From Anaerolineales bacterium (lineage in GTDB: Bacteria; Chloroflexota; Anaerolineae; Anaerolineales; Villigracilaceae): a DNA stretch of 27,849 nucleotides. The position numbers and the translations under genes are program-made. The notes beneath the pieces are model-generated. The model had not been told where the DNA came from, did not search any database, and was given only the letters and a program-made list of their open reading frames with translations. How positions within the stretch are numbered: the stretch's first letter is position 1; every line of letters begins with the position of its first letter. The stretch covers positions 1 to 27,849 of the forward strand of contig JAFGKO010000261.1 in assembly GCA_016928525.1 (NCBI GenBank), written 5' to 3'. Positions 14,543 to 21,478 of this stretch are shown piece after piece.

Positions 14543-14747
14543 ATCCTTAGCACTGCAGCGGTCTAAAGTTGTATGGTCATTTACCGCGTATCAAAGGACA
14601 AAATCCAAAACAAATCTACAGTTAAGGTGGTTCCGGTAATAGCAGACAGGGTTTACCTGCATACAGCTATGCATAATCTTGCCGCACAGGCAATAAGAAT
14701 ACCGTGGGCTGCTAACCAACCCAAACAAAGACAACAAGGAGAGAGAA

Positions 14748-15395
14748 ATGCCACAAAATCCACAATCAACCAGAATTGACCTGGCGAAATTGTTTGGCGC
14801 AGTCGCCAACAACCTGGGGGAGCAGCGCGAAACCCTCAACCAGGCCGACACCTATAACAATGACCATGGCGATCACATGGTAGAAATCTTTGAAGTGGTC
14901 ACGCAAGCCGTGAAAGAGAAGAGGAACGTCAGCCCGGCTGATCAATTAGCTTATGCCAGTGAAATCTTGCGTCGCCGTCAGAGCGGTTCCGCCCAGGTTT
15001 ATGCCAATGGGTTTGCGCAGGCTGCACAACAATTCCAGGGTCAGTCTGTGACGACAGACAATGCCGGGATGTTACTCCAAACACTGCTCGGTGGAGGGCA
15101 AGCGCCCGCGCAAGGTTCTGGGGGCGGCGGTGACATGCTCGGCGCGCTCCTGGGCGGCTTGACCGGTCAACCCAGCCAGGGACAGGGCACGTCAGATGGG
15201 ATCGATCTCGGCGATCTGTTGAACGCCGGCATGGCCTTTATGAGCGCCAAACAACAAGGCAGCAGCACAGCCGAAGCCGCCATCAATGCCCTCTTGTCTG
15301 ACAGCCCGCTCGGGCAATCCTCCCATCGCAAGGAATCCGGCGCATTGGTCGCCAACACTATCATGCAGGTGTTGGGCTCAATGGCCAGAAAGTAA
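14748..15395 (+). CDS. Helical protein with possible degenerate DAK2/DhaL-like fold
   Basis: This 215-aa protein has no certain family. Residues 1-100 recall the DAK2 (DhaL) subunit of dihydroxyacetone kinase: LNQADTYNNDHGDHMVEIF could be a changed form of the metal-binding DGDHGxNM motif, and RRRQSGSAQVYANGFAQAAQQF a changed GGxSG loop. The usual two of three aspartates are only partly kept, so kinase activity is doubtful. A Gly/Gln-rich linker spans about 115-150 (GSGGGGDMLGALLGG), and a helical tail follows. There is no signal peptide. AAGGAG stands 7 bases before the ATG, which supports it as a real gene. A hairpin terminator follows the stop. The role is unknown. Confidence 0.75.
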   Translation: MPQNPQSTRIDLAKLFGAVANNLGEQRETLNQADTYNNDHGDHMVEIFEVVTQAVKEKRNVSPADQLAYASEILRRRQSGSAQVYANGFAQAAQQFQGQSVTTDNAGMLLQTLLGGGQAPAQGSGGGGDMLGALLGGLTGQPSQGQGTSDGIDLGDLLNAGMAFMSAKQQGSSTAEAAINALLSDSPLGQSSHRKESGALVANTIMQVLGSMARK

Positions 15396-15408
15396 GAGCA
15401 ATTCAAAG

Positions 15409-15441
15409 ACAAACCTCCTTGATCATCGAGGAGGTTTTGTT
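15409..15441 (+). terminator. Intrinsic terminator of the DAK2-like gene
   Basis: ACAAACCTCCTT and GAGGAGGTTTTGT pair with one bulge around GATCATC, 14 bases after the stop codon. The right arm carries a TTTT run and TTGATAATTTT follows. Confidence 0.75.
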
Positions 15442-15489
15442 GATAATTTTGGTTGCTTTTGGCAACCTTCGGGATGGTTTCAACTTTAA

Positions 15490-15594
15490 TAGGAGTTACG
15501 TTGTTGAATAAGAGAGGCCCGAAAACAAGGGGGGCGGGTGTACGCCCGCCCCCCCCCTTGTTTCGGTACCTTTTCGCGAACTGCGTAGGTTCTA
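15490..15594. mobile_element. Small MITE-like element, long copy
   Basis: It begins TAGGAGTTACGTTGTTGAAT and ends GAACTGCGTAGGTTCTA; the ends are imperfect inverted repeats (11 of 16). TTTAA directly flanks both sides (15485-15489 and 15595-15599), as a target-site duplication would. Inside is a GC-rich hairpin (CCGAAAACAAGGGGGG...CCCCTTGTTTCGG, 15519-15566) with a run of nine C. Both ends match the 49-bp copy at 19660-19708, which lacks most of the inner hairpin. Confidence 0.7.
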
Positions 15595-15638
15595 TTTAAT
15601 AAAACACGCCTAATTGATATTTTATTTTTGGAGGAAAT

Positions 15639-16070
15639 ATGCCTGCACCTGCCGTCAAATATACAAAGTTTTCGGACAAATTAACCGACTCCCTGAATGA
15701 CATCAACCGCATGATCAATGAGAACAAAGAAATGATCGACTCCATCCAGGAGGTCGCGCTGGGGTTGACCGACGCGATGGGCACCCTGCACGTGTTGACC
15801 GTGAAGTACGCCGGTATTGCCAACGCTATCCTGGATGCCCTGCTGCCCATTGTGAAAAATCTGCCTATTATCCCCAAGAAGGTTACCGACTTGCTCGTCA
15901 ACCTGGAAGCCATTACGCAAAAGATCATCGATAACAGCCAGAAGACCTCCAAAACGATCACGGATGTAAATTCGGGCTTGAAAACCGGCGATGTCTCGAA
16001 GCTCAAAGGGCACGCAACCGAGTTGAAGTCGCTCACCAACACACTGACCGCAATCTTGCCAAAGCAATAG
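15639..16070 (+). CDS. Uncharacterised all-helical protein
   Basis: I do not recognise a family. The 143-aa protein is predicted helical throughout, with heptad-like stretches (SDKLTDSLNDINRMINENKEMID, about 12-34, and LLVNLEAITQKIIDNSQKTS, about 85-104). A more hydrophobic middle (AGIANAILDALLPIVKNLPIIP, about 58-80) could associate with a membrane. No signal peptide or catalytic motif is visible. GGAGGAAAT immediately before the ATG is a strong ribosome binding site. The gene stands alone between the MITE-like element and a long palindrome. It may be structural or a binding partner of another protein, but nothing shows which. Confidence 0.7.
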   Translation: MPAPAVKYTKFSDKLTDSLNDINRMINENKEMIDSIQEVALGLTDAMGTLHVLTVKYAGIANAILDALLPIVKNLPIIPKKVTDLLVNLEAITQKIIDNSQKTSKTITDVNSGLKTGDVSKLKGHATELKSLTNTLTAILPKQ

Positions 16071-16122
16071 TTTTTATGAAAAACTATACACGGCAGCGCA
16101 ACCATGCGAGGAAGAAAAAAAT

Positions 16123-16213
16123 CAGTAAATCACGAAATGCTCATTGTGGATTGACAAATTTGCAACGTTTCGCCGGATTTGTCAATCCAGCGGAGCAAAT
16201 CTGTGATTTACTG
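16123..16213. repeat. 91-bp nested palindrome (cruciform-capable)
   Basis: The outer arms CAGTAAATCAC (16123-16133) and GTGATTTACTG (16203-16213) are exact reverse complements; inner arms TGGATTGACAAAT (16147-16159) and ATTTGTCAATCCA (16177-16189) are exact 13-bp complements. The stretches between them also pair partly (GAAATGCTC/GAGCAAATC). No U-tract follows. It may be a mobile fold-back element, or RNA processing structure. Confidence 0.75.
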
Positions 16214-16222
16214 TAAATTGCC

Positions 16223-16251
16223 TTGTAATAACCTTTCTAATATTGTATAGT
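16223..16251 (+). promoter_or_regulatory. Sigma-70-type promoter for the small membrane protein
   Basis: TTGTAA (16223-16228) and TATAGT (16246-16251) are separated by exactly 17 bases. The predicted start near 16258 gives a leader of about 80 bases before the ATG at 16339. Confidence 0.6.
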
Positions 16252-16338
16252 ATTGGTGTGGAGTTTTCAAAGACTGGCATTCGCCACAGGGTATGAAAAC
16301 GTAAATTCGAAAACATTGTTTTTGAAAGGAGACATAAG

Positions 16339-16509
16339 ATGAAACTAACTCCTCCCAGCAAGTTAGCTTTCTGGATTTCTGTCGTCCTGGCTGCCCTAGG
16401 GTTTATCGGTAATTTCGTCGCAATTCCTTTCGTCTCCGGGTTAGCCTTCTGGTTTGTTGTCGTTGGCTTTGTAGTATTACTTGTGGCGCTACTGGTCAAA
16501 GGATTCTAA
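16339..16509 (+). CDS. 56-aa two-helix membrane protein
   Basis: This short frame begins MKLTPPSKLAFW and ends LLVKGF before TAA. Two hydrophobic helices are clear: about 9-28 (LAFWISVVLAALGFIGNFVA) and about 33-53 (SGLAFWFVVVGFVVLLVALL). Both contain the word LAFW, so the two hairpin halves may be an internal duplication. AAAGGAG stands 8 bases before the ATG, and a good promoter and a hairpin terminator frame the gene. It is therefore likely a real gene. The family is unknown; similar tiny two-helix proteins occur widely in Chloroflexota and are uncharacterised. Confidence 0.75.
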   Translation: MKLTPPSKLAFWISVVLAALGFIGNFVAIPFVSGLAFWFVVVGFVVLLVALLVKGF

Positions 16510-16523
16510 TCACCCGCAGGTCC

Positions 16524-16568
16524 GGTGGGCACAATTTCTTGGTCACCCTGCTTGGAATAGTGCCCACC
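16524..16568 (+). terminator. Hairpin behind the small membrane protein gene
   Basis: GGTGGGCAC (16524-16532) and GTGCCCACC (16560-16568) are perfect 9-bp arms; the bases between them can pair further (CTTGG..., ...CTTGG region). It starts 14 bases past the stop and lies before the ribosome binding site of the next gene. AGTTTATT follows. Confidence 0.5.
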
Positions 16569-16614
16569 AGTTTATTGGCATCATCGAATCGATTTTCAAC
16601 AAAGGAGAACACTC

Positions 16615-17019
16615 ATGGCAAAACTAACAGAAGTTGAGGGCATTGGTCCTGTCAATGCAAACAAACTCAAGAAAGCAGGCGTAGGTTCCACTGATAGCCT
16701 GCTCAACATGGGCGGAGCTGCCGCTGGACGTAAAGATTTGGCTGCTAAGTCTGGCATAAGCGAAAAACTGATCCTCGAATGGGTTAATCACGTAGACCTG
16801 TTCCGCGTCAAGGGCATTGGAGAGGAATATGCGGATTTGCTGGAAGAAGCCGGGGTAGACACGGTCGTTGAACTGGCTCAGCGCAAGGCTGACAACCTGC
16901 TCAAAAAAATGGATGAAGTCAATGCCAGCAAAAACCTGGTCAATAAAATGCCCGCCCTGTCGCAGGTCGAAGATTGGATTGCCCAGGCCAAGAAACTGCC
17001 GCGCGCAGTCTCACACTAA
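16615..17019 (+). CDS. Helix-hairpin-helix protein, DUF4332-like
   Basis: The 134-aa protein has two helix-hairpin-helix repeats: VEGIGPVNANKLKKAGV (7-23) and VKGIGEEYADLLEEAGV (65-81), the pattern of DUF4332. In other proteins such motifs bind DNA backbone without sequence preference, as in Rad51/RecA partners and NAD-dependent ligases. The C-terminal part (LLKKMDEVNASKNLVNKMP, about 98-116) is basic and helical. Known DUF4332 proteins have no proven function. AAAGGAG stands 8 bases before the ATG. The next gene in the same direction is the HerA-like ATPase, but two strong hairpins separate them, so they are probably not one transcript. Confidence 0.85.
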   Translation: MAKLTEVEGIGPVNANKLKKAGVGSTDSLLNMGGAAAGRKDLAAKSGISEKLILEWVNHVDLFRVKGIGEEYADLLEEAGVDTVVELAQRKADNLLKKMDEVNASKNLVNKMPALSQVEDWIAQAKKLPRAVSH

Positions 17020-17052
17020 AAAATTTCGTGTCTTTTCAACAAAATGGGGTAT

Positions 17053-17091
17053 GGGTTGTTTCGGACAGGCGTGGCCCTTCCGAAACAACCC
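17053..17091 (+). terminator. Hairpin behind the DUF4332-like gene
   Basis: GGGTTGTTTCGG (17053-17064) and CCGAAACAACCC (17080-17091) are perfect 12-bp arms with a 15-base loop, 33 bases past the stop. No clear U-tract follows. Confidence 0.6.
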
Positions 17092-17130
17092 ACTGCCTCA
17101 TATGTTTGAGATGAGACATAATTTACGACA

Positions 17131-17160
17131 CCAATAGGCGGCCTACGTGCCGCCTATTGG
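17131..17160 (+). terminator. Second hairpin before the HerA-like gene
   Basis: CCAATAGGCGGC (17131-17142) and GCCGCCTATTGG (17149-17160) are perfect 12-bp arms with a 6-base loop, followed by TTATACAGTT. It is a strong candidate transcription stop between two genes. Confidence 0.6.
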
Positions 17161-17190
17161 TTATACAGTTAGTGCATACGCCGTGGTTTG

Positions 17191-17209
17191 TTGTAAAATA
17201 TATACAACC
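17191..17209. promoter_or_regulatory. Dyad upstream of the HerA-like ATPase gene
   Basis: GTTGTA and TACAAC flank AAATATA, 18 bases before the ATG at 17227. It contains a TAAAAT word that could be a -10 box, so it may be an operator over the promoter. The evidence is the dyad alone. Confidence 0.3.
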
Positions 17210-17226
17210 CGAAAGCGAGGAAACTT

Positions 17227-19647
17227 ATGGAAGATTTCGAAAAACTAGGCGCATTTTATCTGGGGAAAGTCTACGATGTAAAAGCCCAGGATGTCAAAGA
17301 AGAAGTTCTCTTATATGATTCAAAAGACCTGACCACCCATGCAGTCTGTGTCGGCATGACCGGCAGCGGCAAAACCGGTCTGTGTATCGGATTGATCGAA
17401 GAGGCCGCTATCGATGGGATACCCGCAATCTTAATCGATCCAAAGGGCGACCTGGGCAATCTACTGCTGACCTTCCCGAATCTGCAAGGTTCTGATTTCC
17501 TGCCCTGGATCAATCAGGACGAGGCGCGTAACAAAGATCTGTCCCCCGAAGCATACGCTGATAAGCAAGCCGCGTTATGGAGCAAAGGCTTGAACACCTG
17601 GGGACAGGACGGTCGACGCATTCAACGCCTGAGAGATTCCGCTGAAATGCTCATCTACACCCCGGGCAGCAACGCCGGCCTCCCGGTATCCATCCTGAAC
17701 TCATTTGCAGCCCCGGGCAAAGAAATCCTCGAAGATAACGACCTCTTGCGTGAACGTATCAGTACAACCGTCTCCAGCCTGCTTGGACTGGTTGGCATTG
17801 ACGCTGATCCCATCCAGAGCAAAGAGCATATCCTGCTCTCCACGATCCTGGATTCTGCCTGGCGCTCCGCCAAAAACCTCGACCTGGCAGCCCTCATCCA
17901 ACAAGTTCAAACGCCGCCCGTACAAAAGGTTGGGGTGCTCGACATCGAAACCTTCTACCCGTCCAAAGAACGCTTCGGCCTCGTCATGGCGCTCAACAAC
18001 CTGCTGGCTTCCCCTGGCTTCAATGCCTGGCTGGAAGGAACCCCACTGGACATCGGCCAGATCCTGTATACCCCAGCGGGAAAACCACGCATTGCCATCT
18101 TCTCCATTGCCCACCTGAGCGACCCGGAGCGCATGTTCTTTGTCTCGCTGCTGATGAACCAGGTGCTCGGCTGGATGCGCACACAACCCGGCACCAACAG
18201 CCTGCGCGCCATCGTTTACATGGATGAAATCTTTGGCTATCTGCCGCCTACCGCCAACCCGCCTTCGAAGACCCCTATGTTGACCCTGCTCAAGCAAGCG
18301 CGCGCTTTTGGCGTTGGCATGGTGTTCGCCACGCAAAACCCGGTTGACCTGGACTACAAAGCCCTCTCCAACATGGGCACCTGGTTCATCGGCCGCCTGC
18401 AAACCGAACGCGATAAGGCCCGCTTGCTCGACGGTCTGGAAAGCGCCACGGGCAGGGGATTTAACCGCAAGCAAATCGAAAAAATCATATCCGACCTGGG
18501 CAATCGTGTTTTTTTGGTCAATAACACCCACGAAGATGCACCCGAACTCTTTCAGACTCGCTGGGCGCTCTCCTACCTGCGCGGACCGCTGACCCGCGAC
18601 CAGATCAAAACCCTGATGGAGCCGGTTAAGGCTGGGAGACCCGCCGCAACCTCGTCAGGGCCTAAACTGGTTTCCGTCATGGGAAGTGGTACCAACTCCC
18701 AGCCACCGGCCCTCCCCCCTGGTCTGAATCAGTTTTACATCCCGGCGCGAGGCGCAGCGCCCGCTGGGAGCGAGCTGGTTTATCAACCCAAAATCCTGGG
18801 TGCTGCCAAGATCCACTACAGCGACACGAGAGCCAAGGAGGATACATCCCAGAGCGTGGTTTGCGTCACCCCAGTCACCGAGGACGCCATCCCTGTGCTG
18901 TGGGAAAATGCGGAAACCATCGACCTCCCCGCCACCGACCTGGAGAAATCCCCGCGCAGTGGCGCACAATTCAACGTCCTGCCCCCTGCCGCCAGTCAGG
19001 CCAAGAATTACGCCGCCTGGGAAAAGGACTTTGGTACGTGGCTCTACGGCTCACAACGCCTCGATCTGTTACAAAGCCCTGGCCTGAAAGCTACCTCCAA
19101 CCCCGGCGAAGATGAACGCGACTTTCGCATTCGTCTACAACAGGTGGCGCGCGAACAACGCGATGAGATGATCGAAGCTCTCCGTGGAAAATATGCGGCA
19201 AAACTGGCGGCCCTGCAAGAACGCAAGCGCAGAGCCGAACAGACCCTGGAAAAACAAGCCGAACAGGCCAAGAAGGCCAAACTGGATACCGCCCTATCTG
19301 TCGGCGCAACGCTGTTGGGCGCTTTCACCGGGCGCAAAATGCTCAGCCAGAGCAACATCAGCAAAGCAAAATCAGCCATGCGCGGCGTCTCGAAATCTGC
19401 CGACGAAGGCCAGGATGTGAAACGCGCGCAAGAGACTGTCGAAGCCATCGATGGACAGATCGCCGACCTTAACGCCCAATTCGAAGCCGACACTGTCGAA
19501 CTGGAAAGCAAGATCGACCCGCTGGCCGAAGCACTGGAAACGTTCAGCCTTAAGCCAAAGAAGACTGATATCCAGGTGCAGCTGACCACATTGGCCTGGC
19601 TTCCTTACTGGAAAGACAAGCAGGAAAAGCTCACACCAGCCTGGTAA
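17227..19647 (+). CDS. HerA-like (DUF853-type) ATPase with C-terminal coiled coils
   Basis: This 806-aa protein is a RecA-fold ATPase of the FtsK/HerA superfamily. Walker A is GMTGSGKT at 43-50, followed by LIDPKGDLGN (70-79), typical of HerA-like proteins; Walker B lies in IVYMDEIFGYLPP near 328-340. ATQNPVDLDYKALSN (about 368-382) resembles the sensor region, followed by GTWFIGRLQTERD. Such ATPases form hexamers that pump DNA or proteins. The C-terminal third is unusual: two coiled-coil stretches (about 640-685 and 735-770) around a small hydrophobic, Gly-rich patch (VGATLLGAFTGRKM) that could touch a membrane. A NurA-type nuclease partner is absent. The start has GAGG upstream. The gene is a single unit followed by a MITE-like element and a terminator. 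Confidence 0.88.
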   Translation: MEDFEKLGAFYLGKVYDVKAQDVKEEVLLYDSKDLTTHAVCVGMTGSGKTGLCIGLIEEAAIDGIPAILIDPKGDLGNLLLTFPNLQGSDFLPWINQDEARNKDLSPEAYADKQAALWSKGLNTWGQDGRRIQRLRDSAEMLIYTPGSNAGLPVSILNSFAAPGKEILEDNDLLRERISTTVSSLLGLVGIDADPIQSKEHILLSTILDSAWRSAKNLDLAALIQQVQTPPVQKVGVLDIETFYPSKERFGLVMALNNLLASPGFNAWLEGTPLDIGQILYTPAGKPRIAIFSIAHLSDPERMFFVSLLMNQVLGWMRTQPGTNSLRAIVYMDEIFGYLPPTANPPSKTPMLTLLKQARAFGVGMVFATQNPVDLDYKALSNMGTWFIGRLQTERDKARLLDGLESATGRGFNRKQIEKIISDLGNRVFLVNNTHEDAPELFQTRWALSYLRGPLTRDQIKTLMEPVKAGRPAATSSGPKLVSVMGSGTNSQPPALPPGLNQFYIPARGAAPAGSELVYQPKILGAAKIHYSDTRAKEDTSQSVVCVTPVTEDAIPVLWENAETIDLPATDLEKSPRSGAQFNVLPPAASQAKNYAAWEKDFGTWLYGSQRLDLLQSPGLKATSNPGEDERDFRIRLQQVAREQRDEMIEALRGKYAAKLAALQERKRRAEQTLEKQAEQAKKAKLDTALSVGATLLGAFTGRKMLSQSNISKAKSAMRGVSKSADEGQDVKRAQETVEAIDGQIADLNAQFEADTVELESKIDPLAEALETFSLKPKKTDIQVQLTTLAWLPYWKDKQEKLTPAW

Positions 19648-19659
19648 TGTAATATCTAA

Positions 19660-19708
19660 TAGGAGTTACACAGTTGAATATGAGAAGCCCCGAACTGCAT
19701 AGGTTCTA
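19660..19708. mobile_element. Small MITE-like element, short copy
   Basis: It begins TAGGAGTTACACAGTTGAAT and ends GAACTGCATAGGTTCTA, matching both ends of the 105-bp copy at 15490-15594. The ends are imperfect inverted repeats (11 of 16). ATCTAA directly flanks both sides (19654-19659 and 19709-19714), as a target-site duplication would. It encodes nothing and lies 12 bases behind the HerA-like gene. Confidence 0.7.
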
Positions 19709-19726
19709 ATCTAAATTGGAACTATC

Positions 19727-19766
19727 AATCAAAAGCGCTCTCCAGAACTGGAGAGCGCTTTTGATT
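19727..19766. terminator. Bidirectional terminator between HerA-like and DUF3597 genes
   Basis: AATCAAAAGCGCTCTCCAG (19727-19745) and CTGGAGAGCGCTTTTGATT (19748-19766) are perfect 19-bp arms with a two-base loop. A-runs and T-runs at the stem base give a U-tract for both strands. It serves the plus-strand gene ending at 19647 and the minus-strand gene ending at 19788. Confidence 0.9.
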
Positions 19767-19787
19767 CACACGTGCATGGCTACGATA

Positions 19788-20261
19788 TTAATCTAGAAGT
19801 TCCTTAGGAATATTGCCGCCGTTCTTTGCGATTTCCGCCAGCACAGTTTTGTGCAGCCAGACATTCATCTTTACGTTATCCTTCATGACGTCAGCAGGGC
19901 ATCCAAGTTCAACAGCAAGTTCCTTGCGATCCTCGAGGCTACTCTCAAGTCCCAGAACTTTGAGCAGATCCACAATCGAGACTTTCCAATCAAGGTTTGT
20001 GCCTTTGGCCATCGTTTCAAGCTTGCTCATGACATCCACCATCGCCATTGGGGCTGGTGTCGGAGTGGAGCTTACAGGCCTATAAGTGTCTGCGGGCCGT
20101 GCAGTTGAGGCGGGCTTCGAGGAAGATACGGGTCTTGCGGAAGGCGCAGGCCTGGCAGCGGGCGCAGGTTTTACATCCTTCTTGCCCGTTGTAGCGGAAG
20201 CACTTTCCGCCTCGGGTTTTTTAAGGCCGAGTTTACCGAGAATTTTGCTGAACAGGCTCAT
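19788..20261 (-). CDS. DUF3597 family protein
   Basis: This 157-aa protein has a short conserved start (MSLFSKILGKLGLKK), a low-complexity Pro/Ala/Ser/Arg linker (about 20-72, rich in ARPAPSARP words) and a C-terminal DUF3597 domain (about 74-157). Marker words are LDWKVSIVDLLKVLGLESSL, the ELAVELG helix, KMNVWLHKTVL and NGGNIPKELLD. The structure of the family resembles a small helical bundle; its function is not known. AAGGAGG stands 6 bases before the ATG, and an extended -10 promoter (20313-20321) precedes it. It is a single gene with its own terminator at 19727-19766. Confidence 0.9.
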   Translation of the reverse strand: MSLFSKILGKLGLKKPEAESASATTGKKDVKPAPAARPAPSARPVSSSKPASTARPADTYRPVSSTPTPAPMAMVDVMSKLETMAKGTNLDWKVSIVDLLKVLGLESSLEDRKELAVELGCPADVMKDNVKMNVWLHKTVLAEIAKNGGNIPKELLD

Positions 20262-20312
20262 TGGGTTCCTCCTTTTAGGAAAACTAAATGTGCTTACACC
20301 AATTTCTTTCTC

Positions 20313-20321
20313 ATTATACCA
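20313..20321 (-). promoter_or_regulatory. Extended -10 promoter of the DUF3597 gene
   Basis: On the minus strand the word TGGTATAAT is a perfect TGnTATAAT, about 50 bases before the ATG. The -35 region is poor, which fits an extended -10 promoter. It lies between fabD and the DUF3597 gene, so the latter can be expressed on its own. Confidence 0.6.
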
Positions 20322-20344
20322 TGCCAGGGTTTTATAAAGTTTGT

Positions 20345-21316
20345 CTATTCTTCACTGCTATTAAAAATTTCAAAATCTTCTGAATTACCCAAGGGATAAC
20401 CAGAGACAGTCAAGTCCTCCTGTAGGGACTGCGCGATACGGCGAATCAAGCCCAGCAGCACACTCCCGCTTCCCACCTCGACGAAGGCCTGCGTGCCCGA
20501 CCCAAGCATCCTCTGCATCGATTCGGTCCAGCGCACGCGTGAACCCATCTGCGCCTTGATGTCAGCGCGCAACTCATCCGCACTGGTCATCGGCTGCGCG
20601 TGGACATTTCCTATCACAGGAATAACCGGATCGGTTATAGCGCAGGCATCTACAGCAGCGTTCCACTCGTCTTGGATAGAAGTCATCAACGGAGAATGCG
20701 CGGCAATGCTGACGGACAGCGGGATAGCGCGTTTGGCTCCCGCGGCTTTCGCGCCTTCGATAGCGCGCGCCACCGCCGCCTTCGCCCCCGATATAACCAC
20801 CTGCCCGGGACAATTATCGTTTGCAACCTGTACAATCTCATCTGCCGTGCTGGCCTGTGCACAGACCTTTTCCAAAGCGGGGATGCCCAGCCCGAGGATA
20901 GCCGCCATGCCGCCAGGGGATAACTCACCGGCGCGTTTCATCAACTCGCCACGCATGCGCACCAACCGCAAACCATCAGTAAAGGTCAACGCGCCGGCCG
21001 CGGTCAGCGCCGAAAGTTCGCCCAGCGAATGCCCGGCAACGCTGGCAGGTTGGAATTCCGGATAAAGATGCGAGAAGACCCGCTGGGCGGCAACTGAGTG
21101 AACGTATAAAGCTGGCTGGGTGTTGAGTGTGTCATTCAAATCTGCTTCCGGTCCATCCCACATCAAACGGGAGAGTGCGAAGCCCAGGACGTTGTCAGCT
21201 TCTTCGAAAGTCTGCATTGCCAGTGGGTAGTACACAGCCAGGTCGTGTCCCATCCCTGTTGCCTGCGAACCCTGGCCGGGAAAAACAAAAGCGGTCGTAT
21301 TTGGATCGAGTTTCAC
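20345..21316 (-). CDS. fabD: Malonyl-CoA:ACP transacylase
   Basis: FabD, EC 2.3.1.39, loads malonyl groups from CoA onto acyl carrier protein for fatty-acid synthesis in the cytoplasm. The 323-aa length is normal. PGQGSQ (13-18) gives the oxyanion Gln; the nucleophile is Ser97 in GHSLGE; the catalytic His207 lies in SIAAHSPLM; MRGELM carries the Arg that binds the malonyl carboxylate. The start is GTG (21314-21316), preceded by GGGAG at 6 bases. The next gene upstream on the strand is rpmF, about 160 bases away, with hairpins between them. In many bacteria plsX and fabH stand between rpmF and fabD; they are missing here. Confidence 0.95.
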   Translation of the reverse strand: MKLDPNTTAFVFPGQGSQATGMGHDLAVYYPLAMQTFEEADNVLGFALSRLMWDGPEADLNDTLNTQPALYVHSVAAQRVFSHLYPEFQPASVAGHSLGELSALTAAGALTFTDGLRLVRMRGELMKRAGELSPGGMAAILGLGIPALEKVCAQASTADEIVQVANDNCPGQVVISGAKAAVARAIEGAKAAGAKRAIPLSVSIAAHSPLMTSIQDEWNAAVDACAITDPVIPVIGNVHAQPMTSADELRADIKAQMGSRVRWTESMQRMLGSGTQAFVEVGSGSVLLGLIRRIAQSLQEDLTVSGYPLGNSEDFEIFNSSEE

Positions 21317-21327
21317 ATTTTACTCCC

Positions 21328-21374
21328 GATGGTCGAGTAGACCGAGCGCCCGTCGAGGTCGTATCGAGACCATC
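21328..21374. repeat. REP-like hairpin upstream of fabD
   Basis: GATGGTC (21328-21334) and GACCATC (21368-21374) pair, with partial pairing inside (CGAGTAGACCGAG..., ...CTCGA/TATCGAG). Words such as TCGAGTAG and GTATCGA are shared with the next hairpin at 21383-21433, so both belong to one repeat type. Confidence 0.6.
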
Positions 21375-21382
21375 ATGAAATA

Positions 21383-21433
21383 GCGGTGGTTTCGATACGG
21401 GCAAGAAGTATACTCGCCCTACTCAACCACCGC
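21383..21433. repeat. REP-like hairpin, second copy
   Basis: GCGGTGGTT (21383-21391) and AACCACCGC (21425-21433) are perfect arms; inside, GGGC and GCCC pair as well. The words GGTTTCGATACGGGC and GCCCTACTCAACCACC match a palindromic repeat type common between genes in many environmental bacteria. It lies next to the hairpin at 21328-21374. Confidence 0.7.
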
Positions 21434-21448
21434 ATTTTTAAACACAAA

Positions 21449-21471
21449 CGAGCCGTGTTAGTCACGGCTCG
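21449..21471 (-). terminator. Intrinsic terminator of rpmF
   Basis: CGAGCCGTG (21449-21457) and CACGGCTCG (21463-21471) are perfect arms with a 5-base loop. On the minus strand GTTTGTGTTTA follows the stem, 8 bases past the rpmF stop. It implies that fabD is not simply read through from rpmF. Confidence 0.75.
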
Positions 21472-21478
21472 CTGCTGG

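Larger units (their letters stand above)
14296..14747. other. Divergent intergenic region with three hairpins
   Basis: This 452-base region lies between the minus-strand aminotransferase gene and the plus-strand DAK2-like gene. It holds three separate perfect dyads (14342-14360, 14395-14418, 14449-14467) and an extended -10 promoter candidate (14534-14542). A plus-strand frame of 78 codons from 14305 has no clear ribosome binding site or known content, so I do not call it. Confidence 0.6.

Noticed and set aside
17701..18531. 276-codon minus-strand frame inside the HerA-like gene
   Set aside because: It is antisense to the Walker A/B-containing ATPase and has no recognisable content.
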